A DNA stretch of 64,000 nt from Talpa occidentalis (lineage: Eukaryota > Chordata > Mammalia > Eulipotyphla > Talpidae): positions 71,283,106 through 71,347,105 of the forward strand of contig NW_023601104.1 of NCBI RefSeq assembly GCF_014898055.3, in the 5' to 3' direction. Positions within the stretch are counted from its first letter, which is position 1, and the number at the start of each line of letters is the position of its first letter. The position numbers and the translations under genes were made by a program. Below the pieces are notes generated by a model, which saw only the letters and a list, made by a program, of their open reading frames with translations, did not search any database and was not told where the DNA came from. Shown in pieces: positions 11,511-21,310 of the stretch.

Positions 11511-12560
11511 AACACCTCTTAAGGAAACAGACTTCTCATAGCCTTAGCCCCATGTCCTGGCAGAAGCCATTGGAACAAAAAACACAGTTACTGATGTTTG
11601 TCATTGAAAACTGACACACATCTGACCAGAGATATGGTCAGTAGTTCATTTGTCTGGCTGGCAGACTGAGGAAACTATTGTGTTGTGAAGAATGTGTGAA
11701 TTTCATTCCTCTTTAAAATAATACTTGGAGGAAGAGTTTAAATCCAAGCATTTCAGTGAAGGAAATAATAAAGTTCACATTCAGTGCAGTTTATAATTTC
11801 TCCATCATATTTGTATTATTTTATTTGAGTCTTCTGGCATCCCTGCAAGACAGGGGGGACTGTAGGTCTTGTGTTATGGGTAATAGAGGAAACAAACAGT
11901 ATCAGAGACTTGCTCACTATATCTCACTGCATCTCATCGTCAGTGCTGGGAGGAGAAGCAGTTAGTTCTTTGCATTCTGAAAACTGTCAACCTGAAGAAT
12001 GTACTCATTAGGGTAATTTACTGAGGAGCTAAAGTTCCATTCAAGGGTTTAATTAGAGATGAGCACAGTAATTAATTTCAATAATGATGATTTTTAAATC
12101 ACCAAAGGAAATAAATCCAGATATTTAGTGGGTCACAGCCTTTCCATGCCTACTGATTAAAAAACAAATGCTGATGCTATCGAAAGACTACATTGCGTAG
12201 TTTCTTGAAGAGTTTACTTGTTCTGACTATCTCATTTTGGGGTCATATAAATAGAGACTGAGATTGTGGATGTAGGAGTGACGCAGAGACGGCTCTGAGA
12301 CCAGTTCCCTGGCAGAGCCACCTGGATAAGAAACTTTACTTCCCCAAACCTGTTTTCATCTGTTAACTGGTGATATTATTATTAATATCTATACCAAAGA
12401 TTAAGTGACAGTTATAAAAATGCTTAGTTCAGAGTAGGCACTATATTTTATCATGAATTAGGTGTTATTAGTTGGTAAATGTGTTGGTTTATTCATTTAA
12501 ATTCTAAAACCTAGTGTCTTGCATTGCCTTTTCACTCTAGCTTTTTTTAGCATAAAGGTT
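11511..12560. other. No gene seen; includes MIR-like relic near 12330-12480
   Basis: Mostly unrecognised. The text around 12340-12450 ('catctgttaactggtgatat', then 'gtaggcac') has the layout of a mammalian MIR element. Confidence 0.45.
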
Positions 12561-12575
12561 AGAAATAAGAAACAG

Positions 12576-12866
12576 GGGCCTCCCTGGTGGCCTACGGGTT
12601 AAGTCTCAGTGCGATCACCTCTGTGGCCTGAGTTCCATCCCCAGCCAGGGAGCTGACCCACATATGGCACAGCAGACCTCTCCTGTTCAGGCTATTGCTC
12701 CTCTCAGCAGTGTTTTGTAGTAAATCCATCTGTTCTGCTCCGTACTTTCTCTTTGGTGGATCCTCTTACCTCTCCTCCCCCCACTTCTGGCCTACATCCC
12801 TGTTCTTCTATGCAAAAAAGACCCCAAAAAACAAAACAAAAAAAAAAACCACCACACACACAAAAT
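12576..12866 (+). mobile_element. tRNA-derived SINE, older subfamily (plus)
   Basis: Head GGGGCCTCCCTGG, diverged internal promoter, tail rich in CAAAA and CCACACA. Target duplication AGAAATAAGAAACA at 12561-12574 and 12867-12880. Confidence 0.93.
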
Positions 12867-12880
12867 AGAAATAAGAAACA

Positions 12881-14404
12881 ACTGGTTTCTTAACACAATC
12901 CTCCCCATGGAGAATAACTTCTTTCATGTGTTTGTTTTTATTGAGCTGAATTGTGTGCATGAGTACACTCAGTTAGGGATAGGCACACTTTGTGCTGACA
13001 GTGGGCAGATAGTCATTTTGACCTTGTCCCCTCAACCATGTTTAGTCTTGCGAGTCAAGCCTTAGGAATTATCTGCATTCCATGAATTCCATTTGTACAT
13101 GAATCTCTGCAAGCACTTTCTGGCCTCAGATGTTTGGAATAAGGTTGTATATGTGTGTGTGTGAATTTTAATGCATTTTATATTAATAATCTGTGATGAA
13201 ATATAAAATCAGCAGTTTTATTGCTTAACATACAGAAGCTAATGAATTGTTTTGAAATGAGAAAGTATGCGTTGTGGTGTCAGGAAGAGAATTTTGTGGA
13301 GGGGCCTAAAGTGGGTGAACCAGTGGAGAAGGGAAGGGTGGGTCTCTTGGTCTTATTCAGATGGCACATGGCTGTTCAGGGTGAAGTTTAGAGAAGAGCC
13401 ACAGGCAAGATGCCGGGCCAGAAGAATAATAAGCATCTTCCCATACTAAACTTCAGAGATCAGACAAACTTCAGGCAGAATATTGAGAATAAATTAAATG
13501 GAAAAACAGGTCCTGCATAGGCCACAGTGAAGGTCTAATTTCTAGGATTTGAGAGCAAGGCAGTTTTGTAGCCTTGTGGGAATAGGGGAAGTGAGTGCCC
13601 CCTCACAGTTTCAGTGAAATAACCAGAGTCCCACCAATAGGAGAGCTTTTCAGAAGTCTCATGGCCAGGGGACAAACAACTAACAAAAGAGTAAAGGTAG
13701 GAAGTACAAGGTGAGAATGCTTAATGATCTCACCCACCTCTCCATTAACTTCTCACACTTTTTTTTTTTTATTGCCTGCTATACCTCAGACTTGGAGGTT
13801 GGTGTTTTGAATAAAAAGAAGAAAATGGTACTTTTGAGGAGTTCAAGGGCCAGTGGGGTTTCAGACATGTAGACTTGACAATTGTGATGTTGGTGGGAAT
13901 TTGAAGAATGGTGTGTACAGGAACACAATGGTAGCTGGTCCCACACCACCTGGCCTCAGGTAGTGAAAGAATGTGCAGAGGTAAAAAAGCAAGAGAGAAC
14001 CTGGGACATTAAAGACAACTTGGATCTACTTGCCATGTTTGTGGTCTGGAGCCTATGTGAAGAGTGTCAAGAGACAGGGAGGAAGATGTTAGGAAGGTTC
14101 TAGATCTTGAAGAGCTGAGGATGTCATGCAGTTAGTGGACGAACCTTTGAATTGTGTTGAACTATGAATCGTCGAGCCTTCCCTGAAACGGAAATAATAT
14201 AATAGACTAGTCATCTTAAGAGCTCCCTGCAGTGAACACTGTATGCTGCCCAGTTGGCCTTTGAGGAGGGTCTTGCTACTCAGCATCTGTGAGTGCTTTT
14301 GGCCTTTAGGGGATTGCCTCAACTACAGTGAACCCCTCGCTCAAGGTTATGTTCTTTCCCTGGATAGGGGTGGAGATGGAGGCTCTCACATTCAGTGACT
14401 GATG
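12881..14404. other. 1.5 kb without a recognisable gene
   Basis: No SINE, LTR or exon recognised. A short (TG)n run lies near 13150-13162. Open frames of 60-77 codons are unsupported. Confidence 0.4.
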
Positions 14405-14417
14405 AGGTGGGCATTTA

Positions 14418-14704
14418 TTTATTTATTTTATTATTATTTTTTAAAGATTTATTTATGCATACAAGAACTAAGGTACAAGCCAGAGCTGTGGGGGGGGGGT
14501 GAGAAGATTCATCAGAGACAGAGTGGGGAACAAAACAGACAGATTTACTGAAATACACTGCTGAGGGAAGCAGCGGGCGAGACAGGAGATGTAGGTCTGC
14601 CTCGCTATGTGGGTAGCTCCCTGGCCGGGGATCGAACTCATGCTTCATGGCTGTGGATAGCTTCATAGTTGCGTCTCAACCCCTTGTGCCACCAGGGAGG
14701 CCCA
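14418..14704 (-). mobile_element. tRNA-derived SINE (minus)
   Basis: Tail (ATTTATTT) to head (GGGAGGCCC). Target duplication AGGTGGGCATTTA at 14405-14417 and 14705-14717. Contains a run of nine G at about 14490. Confidence 0.94.
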
Positions 14705-14717
14705 AGGTGGGCATTTA

Positions 14718-15190
14718 AAGACTGGGCCATTTAGGCCCAACCTAGGACAACCCTGAGGAGCCATTGAACCTCCAGAGCTCCCTGTGGGGTGGGGAGACAC
14801 TGTCTGCCGTTCCACTTCTTCCCCTACCCAGCCCTTCCTTCTCTGCTCTGTCCACATCGGCTTTCCTGAGTTCTGATCTCAGTGAGCTTGCCAGGCTCTA
14901 CTTGGTGTTCCCTTGGAAGCCCGAGGTCTGATACTATCTTCGGGCCGAAAGCACAGGCATCACCTGGATTGCTTCCCTTCTCTGAAGGATGACAATCTTA
15001 CAACCCTTGTTGCAGTCTCAAAATAAGTGTTTCCTGTATTTCTTCCAGTTTTCTAGTTATCTCCAGAGGGTTAATCCTAGACCCAGTAACTCCTTCATGG
15101 CCAGAAGTGAAGTTACGAGTTTTCTAGTGAATGTGCTGAGTTGTGAGTCATTGAGGCAAAAATGCAGTTTATACATATTGCTTTATGGTT
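14718..15190. other. No gene seen
   Basis: Moderately G+C-rich sequence with no recognised repeat, splice-flanked exon or long open frame. Confidence 0.4.
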
Positions 15191-15210
15191 AAGAATGTTC
15201 TTAAAGGGGG

Positions 15211-15624
15211 TGTAGGGGCAGAAATAGGGCACGGTGCAGGTTTTCTGATCCAGCAGACCGGGTAAAGGAGGAGTCAGAGTCCTCAGTGGTTTTTTGCAGG
15301 CCTTTTATTGGGATTACCAGGTACATGGCAGGCAGGGGTGCTGGGGGGCCGGGAGGCTGGCAGGCCTCCCAGCTCCCAGCAAGTCTTCACTCTATCTGGG
15401 CTCTCCCGCCTTCTCTGCTTCTTTCTCGGCTTCTGCTCGTTCTCAGCTTCTCTTTCGGCTTCTCCTGGCGTTCCTGTGACGCCGCCCTTAAAAAGCACCC
15501 ACCTACCTATGCCCATACCCTACTCCAGGTGCCCGCTATCAGGCATGCATTCAGGACCACAAGGATCCATCATTTATCCTGATGGTGGGAGGGCAGAAAA
15601 GCCTGACATTTTCCCCCGCCCTAA
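15211..15624 (-). mobile_element. Solo LTR, TGTAG...CTACA family (minus), nested in a SINE
   Basis: Reverse copy of the LTR family also found at 17842-19173 and 49276-49701. It starts TGTAGGGG (the reverse of the family's CCCCTACA end) and ends CCCTAA, a mutated form of the family's start. The reverse of the polyadenylation region (TTTTATTGGG, near 15302) and of the TATA region are visible. The 5 bases on each side, GGGGG (15206-15210) and GTGGG (15625-15629), fit a 5-bp duplication made in the GGGGG at the 5' end of a SINE already in place. Confidence 0.9.
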
Positions 15625-15626
15625 GT

Positions 15627-15891
15627 GGGCCTCCCTGTTGGCGTGGTGCGTTGAGCGGAGCACTGTGAAGCTGTCTCTAGCCTCTGTAGTGCCGGTTCGA
15701 TTCCCGGCCCGTCAGGGAGAATCCCGCTTGTCAGATCTCCTCTGCCTCGCCTGCCGCTCCCCTCAGGAGTGTATTTTTGGTCCGTCTGCCTGTTTTGCTC
15801 CCTGCTCTGTCTCTGGTGATTCCTCTCACTGCCCCATGCCTCTGGCCTGTACCCCAGCTCTTTTATAAAAATAAAAATAAATCTTAAAAAA
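15627..15891 (+). mobile_element. tRNA-derived SINE (plus), split from its left target copy by an LTR
   Basis: Head GGGCCTCCC, B box GGTTCGATTCC, tail ATAAAAATAAATC then A-run. Its 17-bp target duplication, AAGAATGTTCTTAAAGG, lies at 15191-15207 and 15892-15908, outside the minus-strand LTR. The LTR therefore entered after the SINE. Confidence 0.94.
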
Positions 15892-15908
15892 AAGAATGTT
15901 CTTAAAGG

Positions 15909-16400
15909 TAAATAAAATATATATTCCATTTTGTAGAAAATAAATTTGAACTATATTTGGACTTTTTATCCTTATGTGTAATTCAGATTTAAGGGATTTT
16001 TTTTCTTTTTTACTCTCTAAAATTATTTGGATTTGCTTCTTAACCATTGAGTCTGTTATGGTGACAGAGTAGAGCAACAAGGATATTCTTGCATTTGTTA
16101 ATGAATTATAATTTTATTAGATTCACTTGTCCCCATCAGCCTTCTCATTTTCTAATTTACATTTGCTAGTTCTACCTGCTTTAGCAGGGAAATCTTGAGG
16201 GTATATTGTAAGAAATTGCTTTAGTCCCTTTTATGCCTGTTAAAGACAAGAATTGTTCTTGGTGCTTAGTGATTGCTGTCCTTTGAGTTTCCTGCACATT
16301 CTGCTCCTGTCTCTGGAAAACCTGTCCCACTCACTTATCTTTGCTTCCCCAGTGCAGAGACAGTGCCTAGCAGGTACTAGGCACTCAACCAGTATTTATT
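15909..16400. other. No gene seen
   Basis: A+T-rich. A weak L2/MIR-like end lies at about 16330-16400 ('gtgcctagcaggtactaggcactca'). Confidence 0.4.
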
Positions 16401-16416
16401 AAATTAAATGAGTTAA

Positions 16417-16690
16417 GGGCCTCCCGTGGTGCAGCAGTTGAGCGCTTGTCTGCGAAGCTGCCCACAGCCTCTGCAGCGCTGGGGCGCTGGTTCGATCCCC
16501 GGCTGCTGGCAAGGGTCCCGCATGGCTAGCAGACCTCTCCTGTGCCACGCCTGCTGCTCTTCTCAGCAGTGTGCTCAGTCCTTCTGCCTGTTCTGCTCCC
16601 CACTCTGGCTCTGGTGAATTCTCTCATCCTCCTGTGCTTCTGACTGTACCCAGTGCTTGTATAAATAAATAATTAAATAAATCTTAAAAA
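16417..16690 (+). mobile_element. tRNA-derived SINE (plus)
   Basis: Head GGGCCTCCCGTGG. A short duplication, GGCGCTGG, precedes the B box (GGTTCGATCCC). Tail AATAAATAATTAAATAAATC. A 16-bp target duplication, AAATTAAATGAGTTAA, lies at 16401-16416 and 16691-16706. Confidence 0.95.
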
Positions 16691-16706
16691 AAATTAAATG
16701 AGTTAA

Positions 16707-17836
16707 TATGGTCCCATTTGAACTCTTACCCTTCCATTAATTTAATTCACATTTTGATAATATTTATCTTAAGCCTGAGTGGTAGAGTAAAATTGGACCA
16801 GAAAGCTTCTACATTAAGCAAGAAACTTAGCAATCATATCCATGTGATTGAGGACTCTGGAGTTACGTGGCAAGACGTATCCTCATCTGGAAAAAGGTTA
16901 ATCTTGCTAATTTCCTCCGTAAGTGAACACAGTTAAGAGATAGAATGGCTAAGCAGCAGCTGGTGCATCTATTGATAAAGGCATGTTTAATTTGGGTCGG
17001 TTCTAGTAGTGCAGGCCAAAAGGAAAAAGCAAATCTCTCTGCCTTTGCCCATTTTTAATAGTAAATTAATTTGAGTGTGAAAGCAGCCCTGCAGCTGCCA
17101 CTAAAATTGGCAAATATTTTTCTAAAGAAATAGTGTATTTCAGAAACAACCTTCTCATTTTCACAGCCAGCATATTTTTGGCTGTTGTATTTGCTGGCAA
17201 ACATTTCAAAATCAGAAACATTTCTTTTAAATATCTTGGAGAGACTGGTGTTTGGAATTTTAAAAACAAGTCCTTCCTCATTGGGAAAATGCTACCCACC
17301 AAAAACATGTGTAAAAATGCATGTACAGTATGTTACTTGTAAATCTTGACAAATGTGCTGTTATAATCAGATTGAGGTTCTTCACTGAAATGTCTCCAAA
17401 CATTTCAGACATTTCTTTTCTCAGAATTTTGTCAGGGAACATTTTAACCCACAGTTCTGTAGCACTAACTCAGTTTTGTAAACTTAGCAGAATTCTTCCA
17501 TCCTCTCAATTCCCTTTCCCCACCCCCTGAATAGTTGGAGATCAAAGTTCCTCTGAAACCTTGAAAACTCAAGGAAAAAAATCACTACAGGTAGAAATAG
17601 GATTTTACCTTAAATACAACCAAGAAAACATTTGAGGACAGTTTCTATGACTAAGAATTCTAGCCATTTGGGGTGAAAATATGCCTGGTCAAAAATGGAA
17701 GGAAGGGAAACTATTCAAGTGGAGAATCTAAGGAAAAAATTGTAACTTAAAAAAATAATTCATCTTATGACTCAAGAAAACCTGAATTTCAAAATTATTT
17801 TTAGTGTTATTTTTATTTAGTGTATATTTTTAAAAT
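16707..17836. other. 1.1 kb without a recognisable gene
   Basis: A+T-rich, no repeat family recognised. Open frames up to 80 codons show no domain and no splice-site support. Confidence 0.4.
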
Positions 17837-17841
17837 CCCTG

Positions 17842-18625
17842 TGTAGGGTAAGGTAAAAGGTATCAGGCTTTTCTGCCCTTCCACCATCAGGATAGATGAG
17901 GGAGCCCTGTGATCCTGGGTGCATGCCTGATGGCGGGCACCTGAAGTGGGTCCACCTGAGCTAAGAGACTGATTTATAAGGGTGGTGCAGCAGAGTGCGG
18001 TGTGGTGGTAGTGCGGTGTGGAGGGTGGAGGAGTGGAGTGTACCGAGGCGTGCGGCGACTACAAACCACGGCGAAGAGCATGTGGCTGCTAGAACCGTTC
18101 ATAAACCTGCTCGGAATGGGTTGGTTGCTTTACAGTGAAGTAAGCCAGAAAGACAGACAAACATTGGACAATTTCACGTACAGGAGTGTAGAGTAAGGAA
18201 AAATGTCAGGCTTTTCTGTCCTCCCGCCATCAGGATAGATGATGGATCCTTGAGGTGCTGAATGCATGCCTGATGGCGGGCACCTGGAATAGGGTGTGGG
18301 CATAGGTAGATGGGATTCACCTGGGCTGAGACTGGGCTTTTAAGGGCGGTGTCACGGGGACGACAGCAGCAGCAGTCGAAGCAGCAGTAGAAGCCGAAAG
18401 AGAAGCCAGAAGCAGAAGCAGAGAAGGCCAGAGAGCCCAGATAGAGTGAAGATTTGCTGGGGGCTGGGAGGACTGCCAGCCTCCTATCCCCTCAGCACCC
18501 CTGCCTGCTATGTAACCGCTGAACCCCAATAAAAACCTGCAAAACCACTGAGGACTCTGACTCCTCCTTTACCCGGTCTGCATGGGATCAGGAAACCTGC
18601 CCTGTGTCCAGTCCTGCCCTCTACA
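17842..18625 (+). mobile_element. Rearranged element: partial 5' LTR, foreign middle, complete 3' LTR
   Basis: One insertion bounded by CCCTG at 17837-17841 and 18626-18630, a 5-bp target duplication. The left part (17842 to about 17990) matches the U3 half of the LTR family up to the TATA-like TTTATAAGGG. From there to 18186 the sequence is different: a G+T-rich block, then text like an L1 3' end ('gaagtaagccagaaagacag'). A complete LTR starts at 18187. No primer-binding site, polypurine tract or viral gene is visible in the 200-base middle. Confidence 0.83.
18187..18625 (+). mobile_element. Full LTR (TGTAG...CTACA family), right half of the rearranged element
   Basis: Starts TGTAGAGTAAGG, ends CCCTCTACA. 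A degraded TATA region (CTTTTAAGGGCGG) lies near 18337, followed by AGC-repeat-rich text. The polyadenylation signal AATAAA is at 18528-18533, giving U3-R-U5 order on the + strand. Confidence 0.88.
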
Positions 18626-18747
18626 CCCTGTAAAGTATACTTTCTGAATTTTGGTTTGCTTGCTTAATTATTTATCTACTTTGTTCATTCCCAATCTTGC
18701 ATTCACAAAGGATTTAAGATGATTACCACAAACACATATAGGACCAG

Positions 18748-19173
18748 TGTAGGGTAGGATTGATGATGGATCCCTACAGTCCTGAATACATGCCTGATGG
18801 CAGGCACCTGGAGTAGGGTGTGGGCATGCGTAAGGGGGTATCCCTGGGCTAAGACTGGGCTTATAAGGGCGGCTTGCACGGGGACACCAAGAGAGGAGAG
18901 AAGCAGAGAGAACAACAGAGCGAAAAGAGCGAAAGAGAAGCAGAGGCCACGAGAGAAGGCCGGAGAGCCCAGAAACAGTGAAGACTTGCTGGGGACTGGG
19001 AGTCCAGCCAGCTACCTGGCCCCCTGGCACCCCTTGCTGGCTGTGTACCTGGTAAATCCCGATAGAAGCCTGCAAAAGCCACCGAGGGCTCCAGGACTCT
19101 CTCCTTTATCTCGTCTTCTCGGGTCATAGACGGGTCATAGAGAACCTGCACTGTGCCCATTCCTGCCACTACA
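18748..19173 (+). mobile_element. Solo LTR (TGTAG...CTACA family) with U3 deletion
   Basis: Starts TGTAGGGTAGG, ends CCACTACA, flanked by ACCAG at 18743-18747 and 19174-19178. Compared with the sister copies it lacks the 'tcaggcttttctgccctcc' stretch of U3. The TATA-like CTTATAAGGG is kept near 18859. The AATAAA region is altered to GATAGAAGCC. An independent insertion 122 bases from the previous element. Confidence 0.92.
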
Positions 19174-19178
19174 ACCAG

Positions 19179-19552
19179 GTATTATATGTCAATAAAAGTA
19201 AAGTCAAAAAGCAAGACAAAGGCCAGGGGAAAAACAAACGTAATTGCTACAATTTGACCGTAACGTTAGCTCTATGTTTCTGGACAGCCAGAGTGAAAAA
19301 AGGAACATTAATTATGTGGTTCTTATTTTCAGAAAGGAAAACAATGAAAATGCCAACAAAAATCCAATCCATTTCTTCAAGGAAAAGAAGTATTTCTTAG
19401 CACTAAATTCTAAAGAGAAAGAAAAAGAAAAAAAATTTTGTTTACTTTTTACTAAATTTTTATATATTTAATTGAAGTCATATGGCATTATACCATTGTA
19501 TAATCGTTAAGAATTAACGTGTATATATTATATTATGTTCACTACTTAAAGT
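19179..19552. other. No gene seen
   Basis: A-rich sequence. The 75-codon lysine-rich open frame at 19244 is explained by base composition. Confidence 0.4.
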
Positions 19553-19563
19553 CCAATTCTATC

Positions 19564-19829
19564 TTTTTTTAAAAAAGATTTATTTTTATACAAGAACCGG
19601 GGTACAGGCCAGATGCGCGGGAGGGTGAGAGGATTCACCCGAGACAGAGCGGGGAACAGAACAGGCAGACTGACTGAAATACACTGCTAGGGGAGCAGCA
19701 GGCGAGACAGGAGAGGTCTGCTGCACCATGTGGGACCCTCACTGGCCGGCCGGGATCGAACCCACGCTGCAGAGGCTGCGGACAGCTTCATAGTGCAGCG
19801 CTCAACCGCCTGCGCCACCAGGGAGGCCC
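19564..19829 (-). mobile_element. tRNA-derived SINE (minus)
   Basis: Complete from A-tail complement to GGGAGGCCC. Target duplication CCAATTCTATC at 19553-19563 and 19830-19840. Confidence 0.94.
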
Positions 19830-19859
19830 CCAATTCTATCCTTCATCATACCATTCATT

Positions 19860-20345
19860 GTCCCCTTTGTCCTTCCCCATTTCTCTTCTCCTTTCCCTTC
19901 TGGTAACCTTGAATAGTTTTATAGTGCAAAACTTTATTTTTGTTTAGTTAATTCAGAATGTCATCGTTTTTATAGTTGAATAGTATTCCACTGTGTGTAT
20001 ATGCAGCATATTTATCCATTCACCAGTTGATGGGGACACTTAAAGTTGTTTCCTAAGTTTGTGGTTATTGTAACTGCAGTAAACATGGTGGTGCAAATAG
20101 CTCCTAGAGTAAGTGTTTTTTAAATACCCAAAAGTGTGATAACTGGATTGTATGGAATTTCCATTTTTAGTCTTTTGAGGACTCTCCATCTGCTTTCCTT
20201 AGTCGCTGCACCAATTTATATTCCCAGCAACAGGGTTCTCCCCTTTACATCTTCTCCAATGCTTGTTTCTTGTCTTTTGGCTAACAGTGATTCTCACAGG
20301 TGTGAGGTAATATCTCCTTGTTTGGATTTCTATTTCCTTAATAAT
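19860..20345 (-). mobile_element. Old L1 ORF2/3' UTR fragment, minus strand
   Basis: Matches the antisense layout of L1 ORF2 ends ('tagtattccactgtg', 'ttatccattcaccagttgat', 'gcaccaatttatattcccagcaac'). Confidence 0.75.
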
Positions 20346-21040
20346 AAGAGAGGATGAAAGTCCCTTATCAGGGCTCACTGTCTAGGAGTGAGCTGAAGGA
20401 GACCCAGCACTAGGTTTCTGTTACAAAATGCTAGGCAGGCTCAGAGGTGGAGGGTCTAGGGAATGGATTTCTCCTTGTTAGATGGCATTTCAAGTTGACT
20501 TACAGGATGTAACGTTTCTACGTTGATGCCAGAATGCTTGAAGTACAGTCCAGATTGAAATTCCAGGAAAAACTAACAAGAACTAGGTGATGGAAGTCAG
20601 CACCCTGGCCAGCTTGACTGGGCTGCAGGGCTGAGGTTATTCCTGGGGACCAGTGATAAGTGATCTGTGACACAGTTTCTTTAGGGATAAAGGCCAATTC
20701 AGCTAAAACCAGTTGACGGAATGGCAAGCTGACCTTGTTCCTTCTTGGAAAGCGTAAGCACTTCATGCTTTTTGAATGTGTGTATGATGTTAAGATAGCT
20801 TCTTTCATTGTAGTGTGGTGACATTTTATGGAATATTTGATTTGTGTTTGCCCAGCTGTAATGGGAATGAGCTGGTCTGAGAGAGAGAAAAACATCCTGG
20901 ACTGCTGATCTCCAATCTCCAAAAGATTGAGGGGGAGGGAGTGGGGAGAGAAGAAGGAGGCACAGTAAGAATATATTCATGAAGAGTATAATCATTAAAA
21001 ATGTACTTGCATATAAAGAATTCCTAGGAATATATTTTTC
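20346..21040. other. No gene seen
   Basis: A 134-codon minus-strand open frame at 20518-20922 has no recognisable domain and no flanking splice signals. I treat it as chance. Confidence 0.4.
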
Positions 21041-21310
21041 TTTTTTAAGATTTATTTATTTATGCATACAAGAGCTGGGGTACAGGCCAGAGGTGTGGGG
21101 GGTGAGAGGATTCACCAGAGACAGAGTGGGGAGCAGAACAGGCAGATTTGCTGAAATACACTGCTGAGGGGAGCAGCGAGTGGGCAAGACAGGAGAGCTC
21201 TGCTGTGCCATGTGGGTCACCTCCCCTGGCTGGGAATTTAATTCGTGCTGAAGTGGCTGCGAATAGCTTCATAGTGCTGCGATTTAACCCTTTGCACCAC
21301 CAGGGAGGCC
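21041..21310 (-). mobile_element. tRNA-derived SINE (minus)
   Basis: Tail TTTTTTAAGATTTATTTATT to head GGGAGGCC. Flanks AATATATTTTTCT (left) and AACATATTTTTCT (right) are probably the target duplication with one change. Confidence 0.9.

Noticed and set aside
15308..15868. 186-codon open frame on the plus strand
   Set aside because: It starts inside a minus-strand solo LTR and runs into a SINE. Both are explained as repeats and there is no domain.
17842..18186. Interpreting this as a full second solo LTR
   Set aside because: Similarity to the LTR family stops at about 17990, and no polyadenylation region or CTACA end follows. The target duplication spans to 18630.
20518..20922. 134-codon minus-strand open frame
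   Set aside because: No family features. A second overlapping frame of similar size suggests chance.
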